Source of the DNA: Microvelia longipes
Lineage: Eukaryota; Arthropoda; Insecta; Hemiptera; Veliidae
Assembly: GCA_018340805.1 (NCBI GenBank)
Contig: JACMZG010001913.1
Coordinates: 15,727,861-15,791,860 of the forward strand
Direction of reading: 5' to 3'
Length of the DNA: 64,000 nt
In this document: one piece after another, positions 1 through 11,000 of the stretch
Layout of the letters: every line of letters starts with the position of its first letter
Numbering within the stretch: the stretch's first letter is position 1
Program-made: the position numbers and the translations under genes
Notes under the pieces: model-generated
What the model saw: only the letters and a program-made list of their open reading frames with translations
What the model was told of the DNA's origin: nothing
The model's database searches: none

Positions 1-165
1 ACACAATGCTTTACAAAACTGGAATGGTTTAGAGTTCAGTTTAGTTTTGTAGATCATTGTGTTTCTATCCATGATATCCTACATCCCTGAAAATGCCTCC
101 CACAGTGGATGCTACATTGATGTGGTCACCACCAGAAGACCTAAATCTTCATGACAATAACTACG
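1..165. repeat. Family C dispersed repeat fragment
   Basis: This stretch shares blocks with 42826-42965 and 56440-56560. The shared words concern a '(t)catccatgatac/atcc' block, a 'gccttccacagt' block and a 'ctacattga.g.g.tcacc' block followed by 'gaagacctaaat'. Three diverged copies at unrelated places indicate an interspersed repeat. No open frame or terminal structure was seen, so the class is unknown. Confidence 0.5.
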
Positions 166-1068
166 GAAGCCTGCACATTTTATTAAGCACATAATTTTTT
201 TTATTTTTTTAGAAGGATAAAATAGTTAAATTATTATTGACATTGATCAATACTATGTATTATCATAATAAATAAAAAATATTTTAAGCTCATTTTTTCT
301 TTGTAAATTCACTAAAAGATGTAAATAGTATGATTTCATAATTTTATTTTTTATAGGATTGCTTTTTCTTGTTAAAAATCATAGGCTTCTAGCCTATTAT
401 CTTCTTTGACATTATTCCTTATCAAAACAATGATCCAATGATGATAGATTATTTAAAAAAATGAATATTTAGTGTTTCTATTGTACTTAATGGTTTGATA
501 TATTTTTGACAGCATTATATGACATTCAAAACATAAAAATGGCCCCTTTTCAAAATTTTTAGTAATACAGCTTTATCATAATATTTTTAATTTACAAAAA
601 TAGAAGACATCTTAAGAACATATGTAATACTTGAGTGAGTGATAATTTGATATTGTTATTTTTTATAGCCTGCTGTCATTATTTAATGTCAGTTACCTGC
701 ATAGCTTAGTTATGTTACCTATTTGCTGAAATACTAAGCACTAATATGGTTACACTAAAGAATATAATAGGTAAAGAATGTCGGAAGGTATATGAGAGAA
801 TTAGATAGAAGGTGGGGGTGAACTCAGTGCTGGCATCTAGTGGCAGCTCTAAAACTAACTTTCCTTACCAAAACATTCTTCCAACTTTTATGAGTTAGTA
901 TTATGAAATAATTTTGGTTTTCACACGAGTATCTACTTGAAATTGGTCACTATTATAGCAAATATTTGGATTAATCAGTTTTGTGCCAGAGGTAGTTTGC
1001 TGAATATAAGACGACAGTGGGGATATCGCCATGATTAAAAAGTCAAGACATGATTAAATAATCAGGCA
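166..1068. other. AT-rich intergenic sequence
   Basis: I see no coding frame, RNA gene or clear repeat here. Short A- and T-runs dominate. Confidence 0.5.
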
Positions 1069-1730
1069 CAGGGTATGTTTGAATGCATATTTTGTCTAAC
1101 TAAGATTTATCAAATTTTTATTTTTAACGGTAGACTCAAAAACTACAATTTTGAAAAATGTACAAAGAGTAAAGTAGGCTTAATTTTGACTTTTCGAAAA
1201 ATGTATTCTTCATAAAATTGTTTAATTGTGCCCCTGAGACAATTTTTCCGTACATTTTTTTCAAAATTCACCCCCTTCCTCCCTCCATTTTCAACTTTGG
1301 ATATTTTTAAAGTTATTCAATCTGGATAAATGATACATTGCTTTAAAGGTATTAACTAGTGGAACAAAAATGGTAGTATTGTTAACTTTGATTTTAGTTA
1401 CACAACTGAGATATTTTAATTACAAAATATCCAAATTAGAAAATGGAATGGGTACATTTTGAAAATTTTATTTTTAATTATCTCAGAGGGAGAATTAAAC
1501 AATTTTATTTCGAATTAATTTTTTTGAAAAGTCAAAATTAAGCCTACTTTACTCTTTTTTTAATTTTGAAAAATGTCAGGTTTTGAGTCTACCGTTAAAA
1601 ATAAAAAAATAAAAATTTGATAAATCTTAGTTTGAAAACATGCAGGAGCTTTTATCAAGAATTACTTTTTTCAAAAAATGGAATTTTTTCTAATTTACAC
1701 GTATCTTTAAATCCATCCGGGGACACCCTG
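1069..1730. mobile_element. Long-TIR MITE, Tc1/mariner-like ends (family K)
   Basis: The left end reads CAGGGTATGT and the right end reads ACACCCTG followed by TA. About 160 bp near 1086-1246 is inverted at about 1477-1640; both arms contain the same 'aagcctactttactctt' and 'gtctaccgttaaaaata' words in opposite orientation. A right-half copy lies at 47650-47985. The ends resemble Tc1/mariner-derived MITEs. The left TA target duplication is not preserved, so the class is inferred. Confidence 0.65.
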
Positions 1731-2072
1731 TATGAGTGCTTTCTCAATCAGTTAAAAAAAGTCATATAAATTGAGAAACAAATAATAATTCAAGTAATGA
1801 CCTCGCTTGATCCTGCTTAACATTTATGATCTAACTAAAACCATAGATATACTTGCTATATTGACATCATATTTTTTCGGAAAGCACAACTATACCTTAT
1901 GATTGGTTCTGCGTTTCAACTCTCTAGCAAAAAACAAATTGGATTATAACGGTGAGTTATACTATAGCTATATAGCTCTTTATTGTCTTTTTCAGATTGA
2001 CGAAACACATTTTAATATGCCACTTATTATCTCAAAAAATATTTATTATATAAAAAGAAGCGATTGACTAAG

Positions 2073-3383
2073 ATGGATGCATATTTATTATCAATAATAG
2101 GAAGGAAGACCCAAGCTGAAAAACCTTACTGTAGCGATGGTGGCCTAAATAAAAGTAAAAATGAAACGACAGTTCTAACTGGTTTCTGTGGGTTATCGAA
2201 CTGTAGCAAAAGAACACAGAATAAAGAAAAATATGTAGCTCATCTTAAAAAACCTAATATCAAAGAAGAAATAGTTATTTTAATTTGTATTATTAAGAAA
2301 GGTATCAAAGTACTCTGTCGCTACAGTCAGAATCACAATATAGGAAAGTGTCCTAAACCTGATTACAATATTATTTATTATTTTATTGACATTAGTAAAA
2401 GACTTGATGGATTTAAAAAGAAATTTCTTAAAATATATTCCCAACAGAACAATATGTGCTGTTACTCAAAATTAGTTAAAGAATTGAAATTAATCAATGA
2501 ATGTCTTATGAATGAAATACAGAGGAATTTTAATATTTATAAATGCAAAATGGATTTGATTAGTTGTATAAATGCTTGTTTTCGATCGGCTGAGAATAAA
2601 ATTTACAGTCTTATGGCTAAATCTGACGATGCTTCAGAATTCAATTTTAATGAACAGTTATCGAGTGGAACACGCTGTGATTCTTTATCAGGTGTAAAAG
2701 AATCTTTAAACAATTCATCAAGCAAAAAAAGTTTCAGTTCCTTTGGATGTCAATCGAAGAACAATGTTCTTAAAAGTATTCTAAGTTTAAAGAGTGACTT
2801 ATCGAAGAAATGTGATGTTAAAAAAGAATCATCCCAGTGTTCTTCAAAATATAGTTTAGTTAAGAAAATCGAAGCAAAGTGTGATAAAATAGGAGATAAA
2901 CCTGCCATTAAAGATAAATGTTGTTTTAATGAAAATACACAAATAACAGATGAGAGGAATATTTGTGATAAAGAAACAGCAGTAATAAACAAATGTGATA
3001 AAAAAGAAGTAACAGAAGTAAACAATTCTAATGGCAGAGGACAAACAGAAATATTTGATATGACTTTAGAATACTGCAAATATAGCTTGAATGAAAATGA
3101 ATCATCATCAGATGAAAATGAAATAGATTCATTTGAACAGGAATTACCTAACGGGTTCATCAAATCTAAAATTTATAAGAAAGATGATACAATTAATTTA
3201 ACAGTTAAGTGTATCACAAATGGTAAGTCTGCAATTCTGGATTTAGAGAAGGAAGCAAAATATTCAGAAAAATCAGATAAATTGCTGAATATTGCTAATA
3301 ATATGGCTAAATTACTTTGTATGAGTAAACAGTGGTATGATTCAGGCAGGGAAGTTTATCAACAATTACTTAACAAATGTTGA
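2073..3383 (+). CDS. Orphan Cys/Lys/Ser-rich protein, 436 aa
   Basis: This is an uninterrupted reading frame of 436 codons. It starts at the first in-frame ATG (2073, context AAGATGG) and ends with TGA at 3381-3383. Three sense codons upstream of the ATG begin with a TTG at 2064, and an in-frame TAA lies at 2013-2015. A pyrimidine-rich TTTTTCAG at 1989-1996 could be the acceptor of an exon carrying only 5' leader. The protein has no signal peptide or convincing membrane segment, so it is probably intracellular. Residues about 60-190 look globular with scattered Cys. Residues about 190-330 are Ser/Lys-rich and contain several CDK motifs (KKCDVKKE, KCDKIGDK, ICDKETA, KCDKKEV). An acidic run of Glu/Asp/Ser follows, and the last 70 residues look folded again. 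I recognise no family. A random frame this long is unlikely in such AT-rich DNA, and no transposon interrupts it. Its 3' end faces that of the giant gene. Confidence 0.6.
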   Translation: MDAYLLSIIGRKTQAEKPYCSDGGLNKSKNETTVLTGFCGLSNCSKRTQNKEKYVAHLKKPNIKEEIVILICIIKKGIKVLCRYSQNHNIGKCPKPDYNIIYYFIDISKRLDGFKKKFLKIYSQQNNMCCYSKLVKELKLINECLMNEIQRNFNIYKCKMDLISCINACFRSAENKIYSLMAKSDDASEFNFNEQLSSGTRCDSLSGVKESLNNSSSKKSFSSFGCQSKNNVLKSILSLKSDLSKKCDVKKESSQCSSKYSLVKKIEAKCDKIGDKPAIKDKCCFNENTQITDERNICDKETAVINKCDKKEVTEVNNSNGRGQTEIFDMTLEYCKYSLNENESSSDENEIDSFEQELPNGFIKSKIYKKDDTINLTVKCITNGKSAILDLEKEAKYSEKSDKLLNIANNMAKLLCMSKQWYDSGREVYQQLLNKC

Positions 3384-3473
3384 AAGTATTATACGTTTGA
3401 ATTTTTAATTGTGATCTATTTTTGTAATTTCTTAAGAGTAGGTATTACAATAGTTATAATAATGCTGTTTAGA

Positions 3474-3610
3474 CCTTTGCAGCTCACCAGAGATAACCCC
3501 TGCGGGTTATCCCTCGGGTGATCCCCACTACCTCCTGAGGTTATAGGAGGTTGGCGCCCTCACCCTCACTCGCCAGTCCGCCCCTTGACTGATGATAGGT
3601 TGTTATTACA
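3474..3610. repeat. GC-richer dispersed repeat fragment
   Basis: This block contains 'agagataacccctgcggg' followed by an inverted 'ttatccctcgggtgatcc'. A related block lies at 21811-21870 ('agagataaaccctgcggg'). It stands out from its AT-rich surroundings and ends in a (TA)n tract. It is probably a SINE or MITE tail. Confidence 0.4.
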
Positions 3611-3614
3611 GCTT

Positions 3615-3617
<3 letters not shown>

Positions 3618-3700
<83 letters not shown>
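3618..3700. repeat. (TA)n microsatellite, about 83 bp
   Basis: A pure TA dinucleotide run without interruption. It directly follows the GC-richer repeat fragment. Confidence 0.95.
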
Positions 3701-3701
<1 letters not shown>

Positions 3702-4228
3702 GCTGAGTAGCGTCATTTAAACATTTAAATAATCGTAAAAAATAATTTTAAATAAAAAATGTTTCTGATGGTGTTATGATGGTTTCTGAGTACTAAGAAT
3801 GCACATCTGGGGCTAGCACAGTTCTCGGTTTATTTTTATGATTATAATTAAAAGTTTTAAGTTTATTTGTACGGAAAACTTGTTCTATGATTGGCAGCCT
3901 GTTTTAATGTATGTAAGTGATATTGATGGCAGTTAAAAGCATAGAGTATAGAATTTTAACTGTTCTGGAACTTTTATTGGTTGAAAGGTTTTATTAAATA
4001 GATTGCAGTTATAATTGTTTCCTTTCCAATAATTTGTCAATACAATGATATATAGTCGTTAACTTAACTACATAACGAGTTGTTTCTCGCTACTCTTCTA
4101 CTATCTATTGAAATGAGACAAATAATTTCTCTTAAATTTCTCTTATACTGTTTATTTATTTTTCTATTTAATCTGGGTACACGGAAGTACCCCCGGCAAG
4201 TCTAGTGGTCACTGGCGTACAATCCTTT
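3701..4228. other. Intergenic sequence
   Basis: No gene or recognisable repeat unit was seen. Sequence is AT-rich with short homopolymers. Confidence 0.5.
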
Positions 4229-4236
4229 ACAGGAAC

Positions 4237-4608
4237 CAAAGAGACTAAACTATTAGAGGGAGGATACAACAGCTCTTATCATTTCTTGGGTAGCTAGGTG
4301 CCGTAACGGTACATTGGTGATTATCTATTGCATGTATTCTTTAAGTGTCTGTGTTGAATAAAGTGGTTTAATGTGGCATCACTGAAAAATGTCCGCCGTT
4401 TGTAGAGTGTGTGCCTTAATAGGGGTTGTAGAGGGGTGGAGGAGTATCTAGTCTCTCTCTTGGGAGACTATAGTAGGGGTAAGTACAGTTACGGCACCTA
4501 TGGAAACTGTCTCACTTCCAGACCCCTTATCACTGTGTTAATCGGGTCCTGTACTCCCTCTAATAGTTTTAGTCTCTTTGACTCCCTCTAATAGTATTAG
4601 TCTCTTTG
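4237..4608. mobile_element. hAT-like MITE with 8-bp target duplication
   Basis: The left end CAAAGAGACTAAACTATTAG is inverted at the right end (CTAATAGTATTAGTCTCTTTG region, 4588-4608). The right TIR is present twice in tandem (4551-4579 and 4580-4608). Flanks are ACAGGAAC (4229-4236) and ATAGGAAC (4609-4616), an 8-bp duplication with one mismatch, as expected for hAT elements. The element is 372 bp with no coding capacity. An opposite-orientation relative lies at about 42245-42700. Confidence 0.75.
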
Positions 4609-4837
4609 ATAGGAACCATCTCAAGGTTTCACTCCTTCGTAACTTTTTTATTAGATCATTATAAAAATTTATAATTGATTTTAGCTAAACAATTTTGATG
4701 AGTTGACTCACTCACCATAATTCTTTGGCCATTCCAGCAGTCGTACACATTTGAAATTCGGTATATAAATTATTATAATTATAAAATAGTATTTTACAAA
4801 TTATTATAAAAACCTAACATGTTCTGTTACTTCTAGT
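4609..4837. other. Intergenic spacer
   Basis: Short AT-rich spacer between two MITEs; nothing else seen. Confidence 0.5.
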
Positions 4838-5409
4838 CATAGAGATATACACTAGAGGGGGAATAGCCTATCTCAATACATTGAGAGTTCTGAAACATTA
4901 TTTTGGGGCTCTCAGGGGCTCTGTGTAACCTCAATGAAACCTCTTCTAAGAGTAAGTTAAGGTTATAAGAAATCAATTTTTTACGGATTCCTGCGCATTG
5001 TTTGTGTTTGATTTATATTTTTAACATTCTACTGTATAATTCACTGAAATTTTGTTCAGTTCATTTGATTATTGATAGTCGAAGGCAGTCAGGTTATTTA
5101 TTCGATGTTTCAAAATTCAACCAATAGGGCCTCTCTAGTAATATATCTCTATGTTTAGGGGCTCTGAGGGGCTCCGTGTAACCTATTTAAAACCTTCTCC
5201 AAGAGTAAGCTAAGGTTATAATAAATCAATTGTTTTCGACTTCCCGCACATTGTTTGTGTTTTGATTTGTATTTTAAACGTTCTACTAAATAAGTTACTG
5301 TAATTTTGTTCTGTTTATTTAGCTATTTTGATAACCGAATACAGTGAGGTTACTTTTACGATGTTTCAAAATTCAACCAATAGGGCCCCTCTAGTAATAT
5401 ATATCTATG
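4838..5409 (+). mobile_element. Family A MITE plus tandem partial copy
   Basis: A complete element (4838-5153) starts with CATAGAGATATACACTAGAG and ends with its inverse TCTCTATG. It is followed directly by a second unit (5154-5409) that lacks the left TIR but repeats the inner sequence ('ggggctctgaggggctc', 'aaatcaattgttttcg', 'ccaatagggcccctctagta') and the right end. The period is about 252 bp. Other copies are at 24441-24731, 44028-44348 and 58374-58697. Confidence 0.8.
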
Positions 5410-5622
5410 GGTTTTTAAATACTTTTGTTATAAATTAAAACAAGTCATAAATATCAGTGTTGTCCATATTTTATTTAAAATTATATTTATTTGGTATTTT
5501 CATAACAATTGTTTAATTCTTGATATTATATCGTACTTATAATTAAAAATGATTATGAACAGTAATCATGTTTACCAGACGAATAACACCGAAGTTACTC
5601 AATAACCTGGCACTGATCCACT

Positions 5623-5765
5623 TCTTCTCCTAGGGTGTTTTGACTTTTTTACCATTATATATAAATGTACCATAACTCCCTAGGAGGTAGAATTTAACCA
5701 AGAAAATTTCCCGTACTCTTTTCAAATATTTTGTTGACAGTGTTGGTAAAATGAATATTTGCAAC
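5623..5765 (-). repeat. Family I dispersed repeat
   Basis: This block is the reverse complement of 57113-57275. Shared words include 'actgtcaacaaaata', 'agtacggga' and a central 'ctcctagg.agttatggta'. There is no coding potential and the class is unknown. Confidence 0.6.
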
Positions 5766-5780
5766 TTAAAAGAAGATCAG

Positions 5781-6012
5781 TAATGACTACTTTAGGCACT
5801 TGATTTCGGCACCGGAGATCCGAGGTTCGCAGCCGGGGCTTTGCTCTAAGATTATATAAATAGTATTTGTAATAAAAAGATTTCGCCAACTTTAATTAAT
5901 ACTTAGAGGATAGTAGACGCAACCCACCTGAGGTTGTTCTCGCTGGGTGAATACTCTGATGGGCCGAAAGGCCCTAAAACGGGCATTTTATTTTATTTTT
6001 AATGACTACTTT
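5781..6012 (+). mobile_element. SINE (family S1) with 13-bp target duplication
   Basis: The body (5794-5999) is flanked by the direct repeat TAATGACTACTTT (5781-5793 and 6000-6012). The head carries a Pol III B-box-like GGTTCGCAGCC, and the tail ends in 'ggccctaaaacgggcat' and a T-rich stretch. A second copy sharing head, middle ('gatttcgccaactttaatta') and tail lies at 21437-21655, inside an intron of the giant gene. The exact duplication is direct evidence of retroposition. Confidence 0.8.
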
Positions 6013-6261
6013 TGATGCCATAAGTATTAATAAAAGTTCATTATTAATGTACTATTAGCGCTTCATAGTAGAGAACATCAAACTAAAATAACAGAGTTAT
6101 ATTTAGACAGGAGTTAAAAAAAAACCTAAGGATATTTAACCAAACTTACAAAAAGTAATGAAATCCTCACCAAAAACACTAGTGTAAACAATGCCTAGTC
6201 AAGCATGAAAATCAAGAACTTATTTTCGCCTGGTTTTATCAGCCTCAAAAATTTAATTTTA

Positions 6262-6425
6262 ATGATTTTATTTTGTGACTTGGCAACTATGCAATGCATG
6301 CAGAGGTATATAATATGGTTTTTCTGTTTAATATACACGCAAATTGCAATTTCCTAGTACAACTCTGGTGCTTAAATTGCACAATAGCTTACAATGCATG
6401 CTGGCCAAGTCACAAAGTGAAATTA
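6262..6425. mobile_element. Short foldback element
   Basis: 'ttttgtgacttggc...caatgcatgc' at about 6272-6301 is inverted at about 6391-6420 ('caatgcatgctggccaagtc'). About 160 bp in total, non-coding. Further 'gacttggc' words lie just downstream, so this may be a remnant of a larger palindrome. Confidence 0.5.
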
Positions 6426-6896
6426 TTAAATAAAATGCGTGATAAGACTTGGCGTAAAATAACATTTCCATTTTTTACGCTAGACTTGGCTTTTCTTTAA
6501 CAAATAACAATAAAAAGTGTTTTTTATAACTGTTCCTTCAGAAGCAATAATGATTAAAACAAGGAACTGCTACATCTGAGAAAGCACTAATTGTGTTATG
6601 TGCTCACTATCTTACTAGTTTCTTTAACTTAAATTATAAGTTTCCTACATTACGTGTGTGTGTTGCGTAAATAGTCTATTACGTTAAATTTAAGGCGTCT
6701 TCAATTAGATTGATAGTGTTTTTAATTTAAGGACTTGGTAATCAGTCATATAATTATCGAAAAATATTAATGTTTCAAAATTGTTATGAACAATGTACTT
6801 TTTGCGAATTTTTGAAGAAAAGATGAGCTTATGAAGTTGGGGTAATGGAGGGAGTAGGGGTGAGGGGTGTTTTTTTAAGGGGGACTCACTAGTCTA

Positions 6897-6906
6897 GTAT
6901 ATATAT

Positions 6907-6958
<52 letters not shown>
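6897..6958. repeat. (TA)n microsatellite
   Basis: TA run with one phase break ('ataata'). Confidence 0.95.
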
Positions 6959-6960
<2 letters not shown>

Positions 6961-7002
6961 ATAGAAATGAAACTTGGTAAAAAAATAACCTTGCTAATGT
7001 TT

Positions 7003-7432
7003 CTTAAGGACTTTTCCTCACCATATCGGGGTCGCTGCGCTTATCTTCACTGCTTCGGACTCACTTCGATTGTCCTCAAAATATTTAAATCGCCAAATGT
7101 ACTGCCGAACGTCAATAAAGCAGCAGTACATACATTCGTTTTATTTTCAGCGGTCACTCATCAAGGCACTGTCCTCACTGTGTATTGCACAACTACACCT
7201 AAAGATTTAGTTTTATACCTAGTTTAAACTTTCTAGAATAAATACCCTGAGAGCTTCGATTATAAAAGTCACACACACACATACAGTCAGATAACTTAGT
7301 GAAAACTACATAGGAGGTCTTAAAAACACCTGAAACGGATAATTCAGATGACATCCCTTTTTTGGATATTTTTGCAAACACAATTCTTTTTCTATTTAAC
7401 TTCGGTATAAATGAGAAAAAGTAAAAAAGACT
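7003..7432 (-). mobile_element. Family D element, internally deleted copy
   Basis: The left part matches the reverse complement of the family D 3' end ('ctgcttcggactcacttcg' type words, 7050s). The right part matches its 5' end ('acctgaaacgg', 'cggtataaatgag'). The middle of the element, present at 51601-52548, is absent. Confidence 0.65.
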
Positions 7433-7454
7433 CTTGCTCTTCTATTGGATACTC

Positions 7455-7855
7455 CAGTCTATCGTTTAGTTTAAAAATCCCCAAGGTTATATGTATTTTG
7501 GGGATTGACCAATCAGAGAAGCCGCTGCCAACCTCTATCTTAAAAAGAGAAAAAAATCCCTACCACAATAACCACTGTAGGGAAAAAACCTTCTTCCCGG
7601 CAATCGCTCACTTTGTTTGTGGTTCTTATTTTGATTACATCGTTTTGAAAACTACTTTCAAATTATTCTTAAAATGATAATTTAAAAGAAAACTACACAA
7701 AAAATGTAAAAAAAATATCGCCAAGAAAATACGGGTAAAATAACCTAATTTGTTTACATAGTTTTTTCCCGCTCCCTTCTTGCAGGGATTTTTTTTCTTA
7801 AGAATCAGGTTGTCTAAACTGACCTGTCATGATTTTTAAACTAAACGATAGACTG
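7455..7855. mobile_element. Foldback MITE with 26-bp near-perfect TIRs
   Basis: CAGTCTATCGTTTAGTTTAA at 7455 continues to 7480 and is inverted at 7831-7855 ('ttaaactaaacgatagactg'). The interior has further partial inversions ('aaaatccc', 'ttttttccc'). It ends about 180 bp beyond the stop codon of the giant gene. Confidence 0.7.
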
Positions 7856-8010
7856 TAAGCCTGCAATTTCTATAATTGATCCGATCAGAATAAAAGTATC
7901 CAAAAAAGTTAAAATTAACGTGAAATGTATGGATTGTAGTTATACCATTGTTTTATCGTATTATAACTAAGTAAAACAAACAAAAATATTAACCCAATAA
8001 TCTTAAAATA

Positions 8011-8034
8011 TATTTTTAATATTTTTTTTAATTA
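8011..8034 (-). terminator. Possible ATTAAA poly(A) signals after giant gene
   Basis: On the - strand the sequence after the TAA contains ATTAAA twice within about 30 nt. They are candidates only; AATAAA is not present nearby. Confidence 0.25.
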
Positions 8035-11000
8035 TCTATGTATTATATCCAAGTTTAAATTAATATTTCTTTTATTTGATCGCTTTTCTTTAACATTTGT
8101 ATTTTTATTCGATAGCACATCACCTTTCAATTCAACAGTTATATAATATATGTTGGAGACATTGATTACAACGTATTTATACTCTTGTATTAATTTCTTG
8201 TGTACACTTTTCGCGACAATAGTATTATATTTATTTGGTATAAATTTGTAATCAGTTTTACTTTGATATATAGGTGTATATTGGATGAATACATCAGGTG
8301 ACGTTCTGAAATTGGGTGAATTGATAAAGCAGTTCAAGCGATTCTTTTTGACATCGGAGAGTGTGTAGTTCCTTGTTGTTATTTTTAAGTCCACCTGGTA
8401 CAAAACGTTTTGCCCATTCTCATTTTTGTCGAAATATGATTCTGATATGTTGTATGTGATTTCGTTAGGTTTTTTATCAATTGTTTTACCTTTTATTGGA
8501 TTATCTATCTTGTCTGCATATGGATATATCACGCTTATATTTGATTCATTCCCCCAATCCTTCAGCAAATAACCCTCTTTTAAATTTGATTTGCTTGGAA
8601 TATTCTGACATTTGACAATATTAATAGGTTTATATTCATCATATGATTGTACATTGTCTATAATTTTACAGATTTCGTTGTGTTTACTTTTCTTACCCAT
8701 TTCCCACGAATTGATTACGTTTTTAATTCCAGCTCTGTTGAAACTATCAAAATCAATGCTTTGATCACATTTATCTTTATCCTTATCGTCTATGTTTTTT
8801 ACTAATGATCTTTTATTGCGTATCATTAAAGGTTTATAAGTACCTTTTGAAAATTCATAAATTTTATTTATTGTATCCTTCCTAAAAATATTTATTGGTG
8901 AATAATCAGAACTTTTTGATGATTGTCTTAATCCAATTATACTTTGTCGTTTAGTAGAAAATTTGCTTTTAGGTAATCCTAAATTGTTTATTTTTCCATT
9001 TTTATTTATATCTTTACTACCGGTCGTTTCGTTAAAAGAGCTGCGTATTTTAGGATCCAGTTTGGCGTAATTTTCAGTTGCCTTCATGATTCTAGGTTTG
9101 CTGAATTCACTTATACCTTTGTTTTGAATATATTTTTGAATTCCTATTCTCCCAAATTTTGTATCGTATATTGTTTTTTGTATATTTCTTTCTTTTCTAT
9201 AATCAGTTCCTTTAAGTTTGTTAGCTTGTTCATTATTTCTTGTGCGTTTATTTTTTAAAAATTTTGCTTCTTGTTTACGATCCAATGATGTCGAATCTTG
9301 ATGGAGAACTCCGGTTTTATTCGACTGCCACTCACTATGTTTACCTATAATAACTGGAAAATTGTTTAAATTTGTATCTTGAGTTATATTTAACTTTTCA
9401 GTTGTTTTAGGTTGAACATCTAGTAAGTAATTCAGTATAGGATCCGTTTTCAAAACGATACCAAGATTAATCTGTTGACTGGTAGTGACTACTTCTGGTT
9501 TAACAAGTCTAGTTGTAATTTCGTCACTCATACTATTAATTACAAAATTAGGTTCAATTTTTGGTTTTTGAACTTCACCTAAATAATAGTTCATGCTCTG
9601 ATTGTCATTAAAGGTATCATGCCGTGTACCGAATTCTCCCCTTATAATTTCAAACACTTTTCTTCCTTTTAATTTTTGTTTAAGTGCTTCTCTTTGAGAT
9701 TTTTCAATTTCTTCGTCGATTTTATTCATTTCTAACCCGAAGAATTTTCCATCATTTTCATCTTCGGAGGAGTTGTAACATAAGTGTTCAGACGCATGTA
9801 TTATTTCAGTTGTTTTCGGACTTAGGTCGATGCTGTGGTGGCTATTATTATCCGTTTCTACGGAACGTGGATAATAGGTGAGAGTTGGGTCAGGACGGAA
9901 ATATGGCTTTAGTTGTTGCAATATCATTCTAATATTACTATCAGCTAATGATATATTGTATCTGCTTCCTTCCCGGGATGTTATTTTTTTGCTATGATTT
10001 TTCTTAAAGTCGTCAATATCAAGGAGAGATTTTCCAGAATATGTTTGATTATAATGTTTTTCAGACCGCCTTTCTTTGATAAATATCTTTTCAGGTATTT
10101 TTCTTCTACGATAATATTTTTGTTTTGAGCATGATTTCAACAATTTACTCTGCTTAGAATTACCACATAAATAATTATTTTTATTAAATGTTCGTGTGGT
10201 TTCAATATCAGTGTATCCTTCTTGTGTCGAAATTTCAGTTCTATTTAATACCAATGGAAGACTAGTTCTAAAATAGTATCCATTGGGCATATGTAAACAC
10301 TTTAAGTCAATAAGTGAATTAGTGGTGGCTTGAGTGGTTCCTTCATTGTACCCTAAATCCAATTCAACTTCTGGGTCAGAGATTTTATCTACATCATTTG
10401 GATTCGTTTCCTTTAAAAATATATCACTTTGCCGATATTTTGATTTTTCTGTTCCTCCTAAATTCGTATTCTCAGTGGTGACTTTATCGTCGTCTTTGTA
10501 AAATCGATTTATTTCTTCAATATCGTTCTGATTAATTTTTGTTTCTTTTAGCTTATTATTTGTATTAATTAACTTAAGAATCTCATTTGGCTTGTTAATA
10601 TTGGTTAGCTGCACATTATCTGAATCTAGAGCTGACTGAGTTGATGTAACCGATGTACTTACTTTACTTTTTACTTCGTTCGCTGTTAGAGTCAAATCCT
10701 CAAACATTTTGTTCTTTACACAAACATTATTAGCTTCAAAAAGTTTAGAAGGAGGAGCATAAGAGTTTTTAGAACCAGTGTTTAATTCAATACCTTTGAT
10801 TTCACATGGGGTTTTGTTCTCAATTTTTAATTTTATGTGTATAACACTGTCCTTGTATCCACACTTTTGATTGTCTTTTAAATTCTTATGGGTGGGAGTC
10901 TTTATGGTTGGTGGTATATTAAGGGGTATAATATTGCTCGTCAGTTCTTGATCTGTCGTGTTTGTGTTTATTACATCGACAAATGGTGTGAAATCTCCGA

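Noticed and set aside
7003..7227. 86-codon + strand frame
   Set aside because: It lies entirely in an inverted family D element and similar frames occur in other copies.
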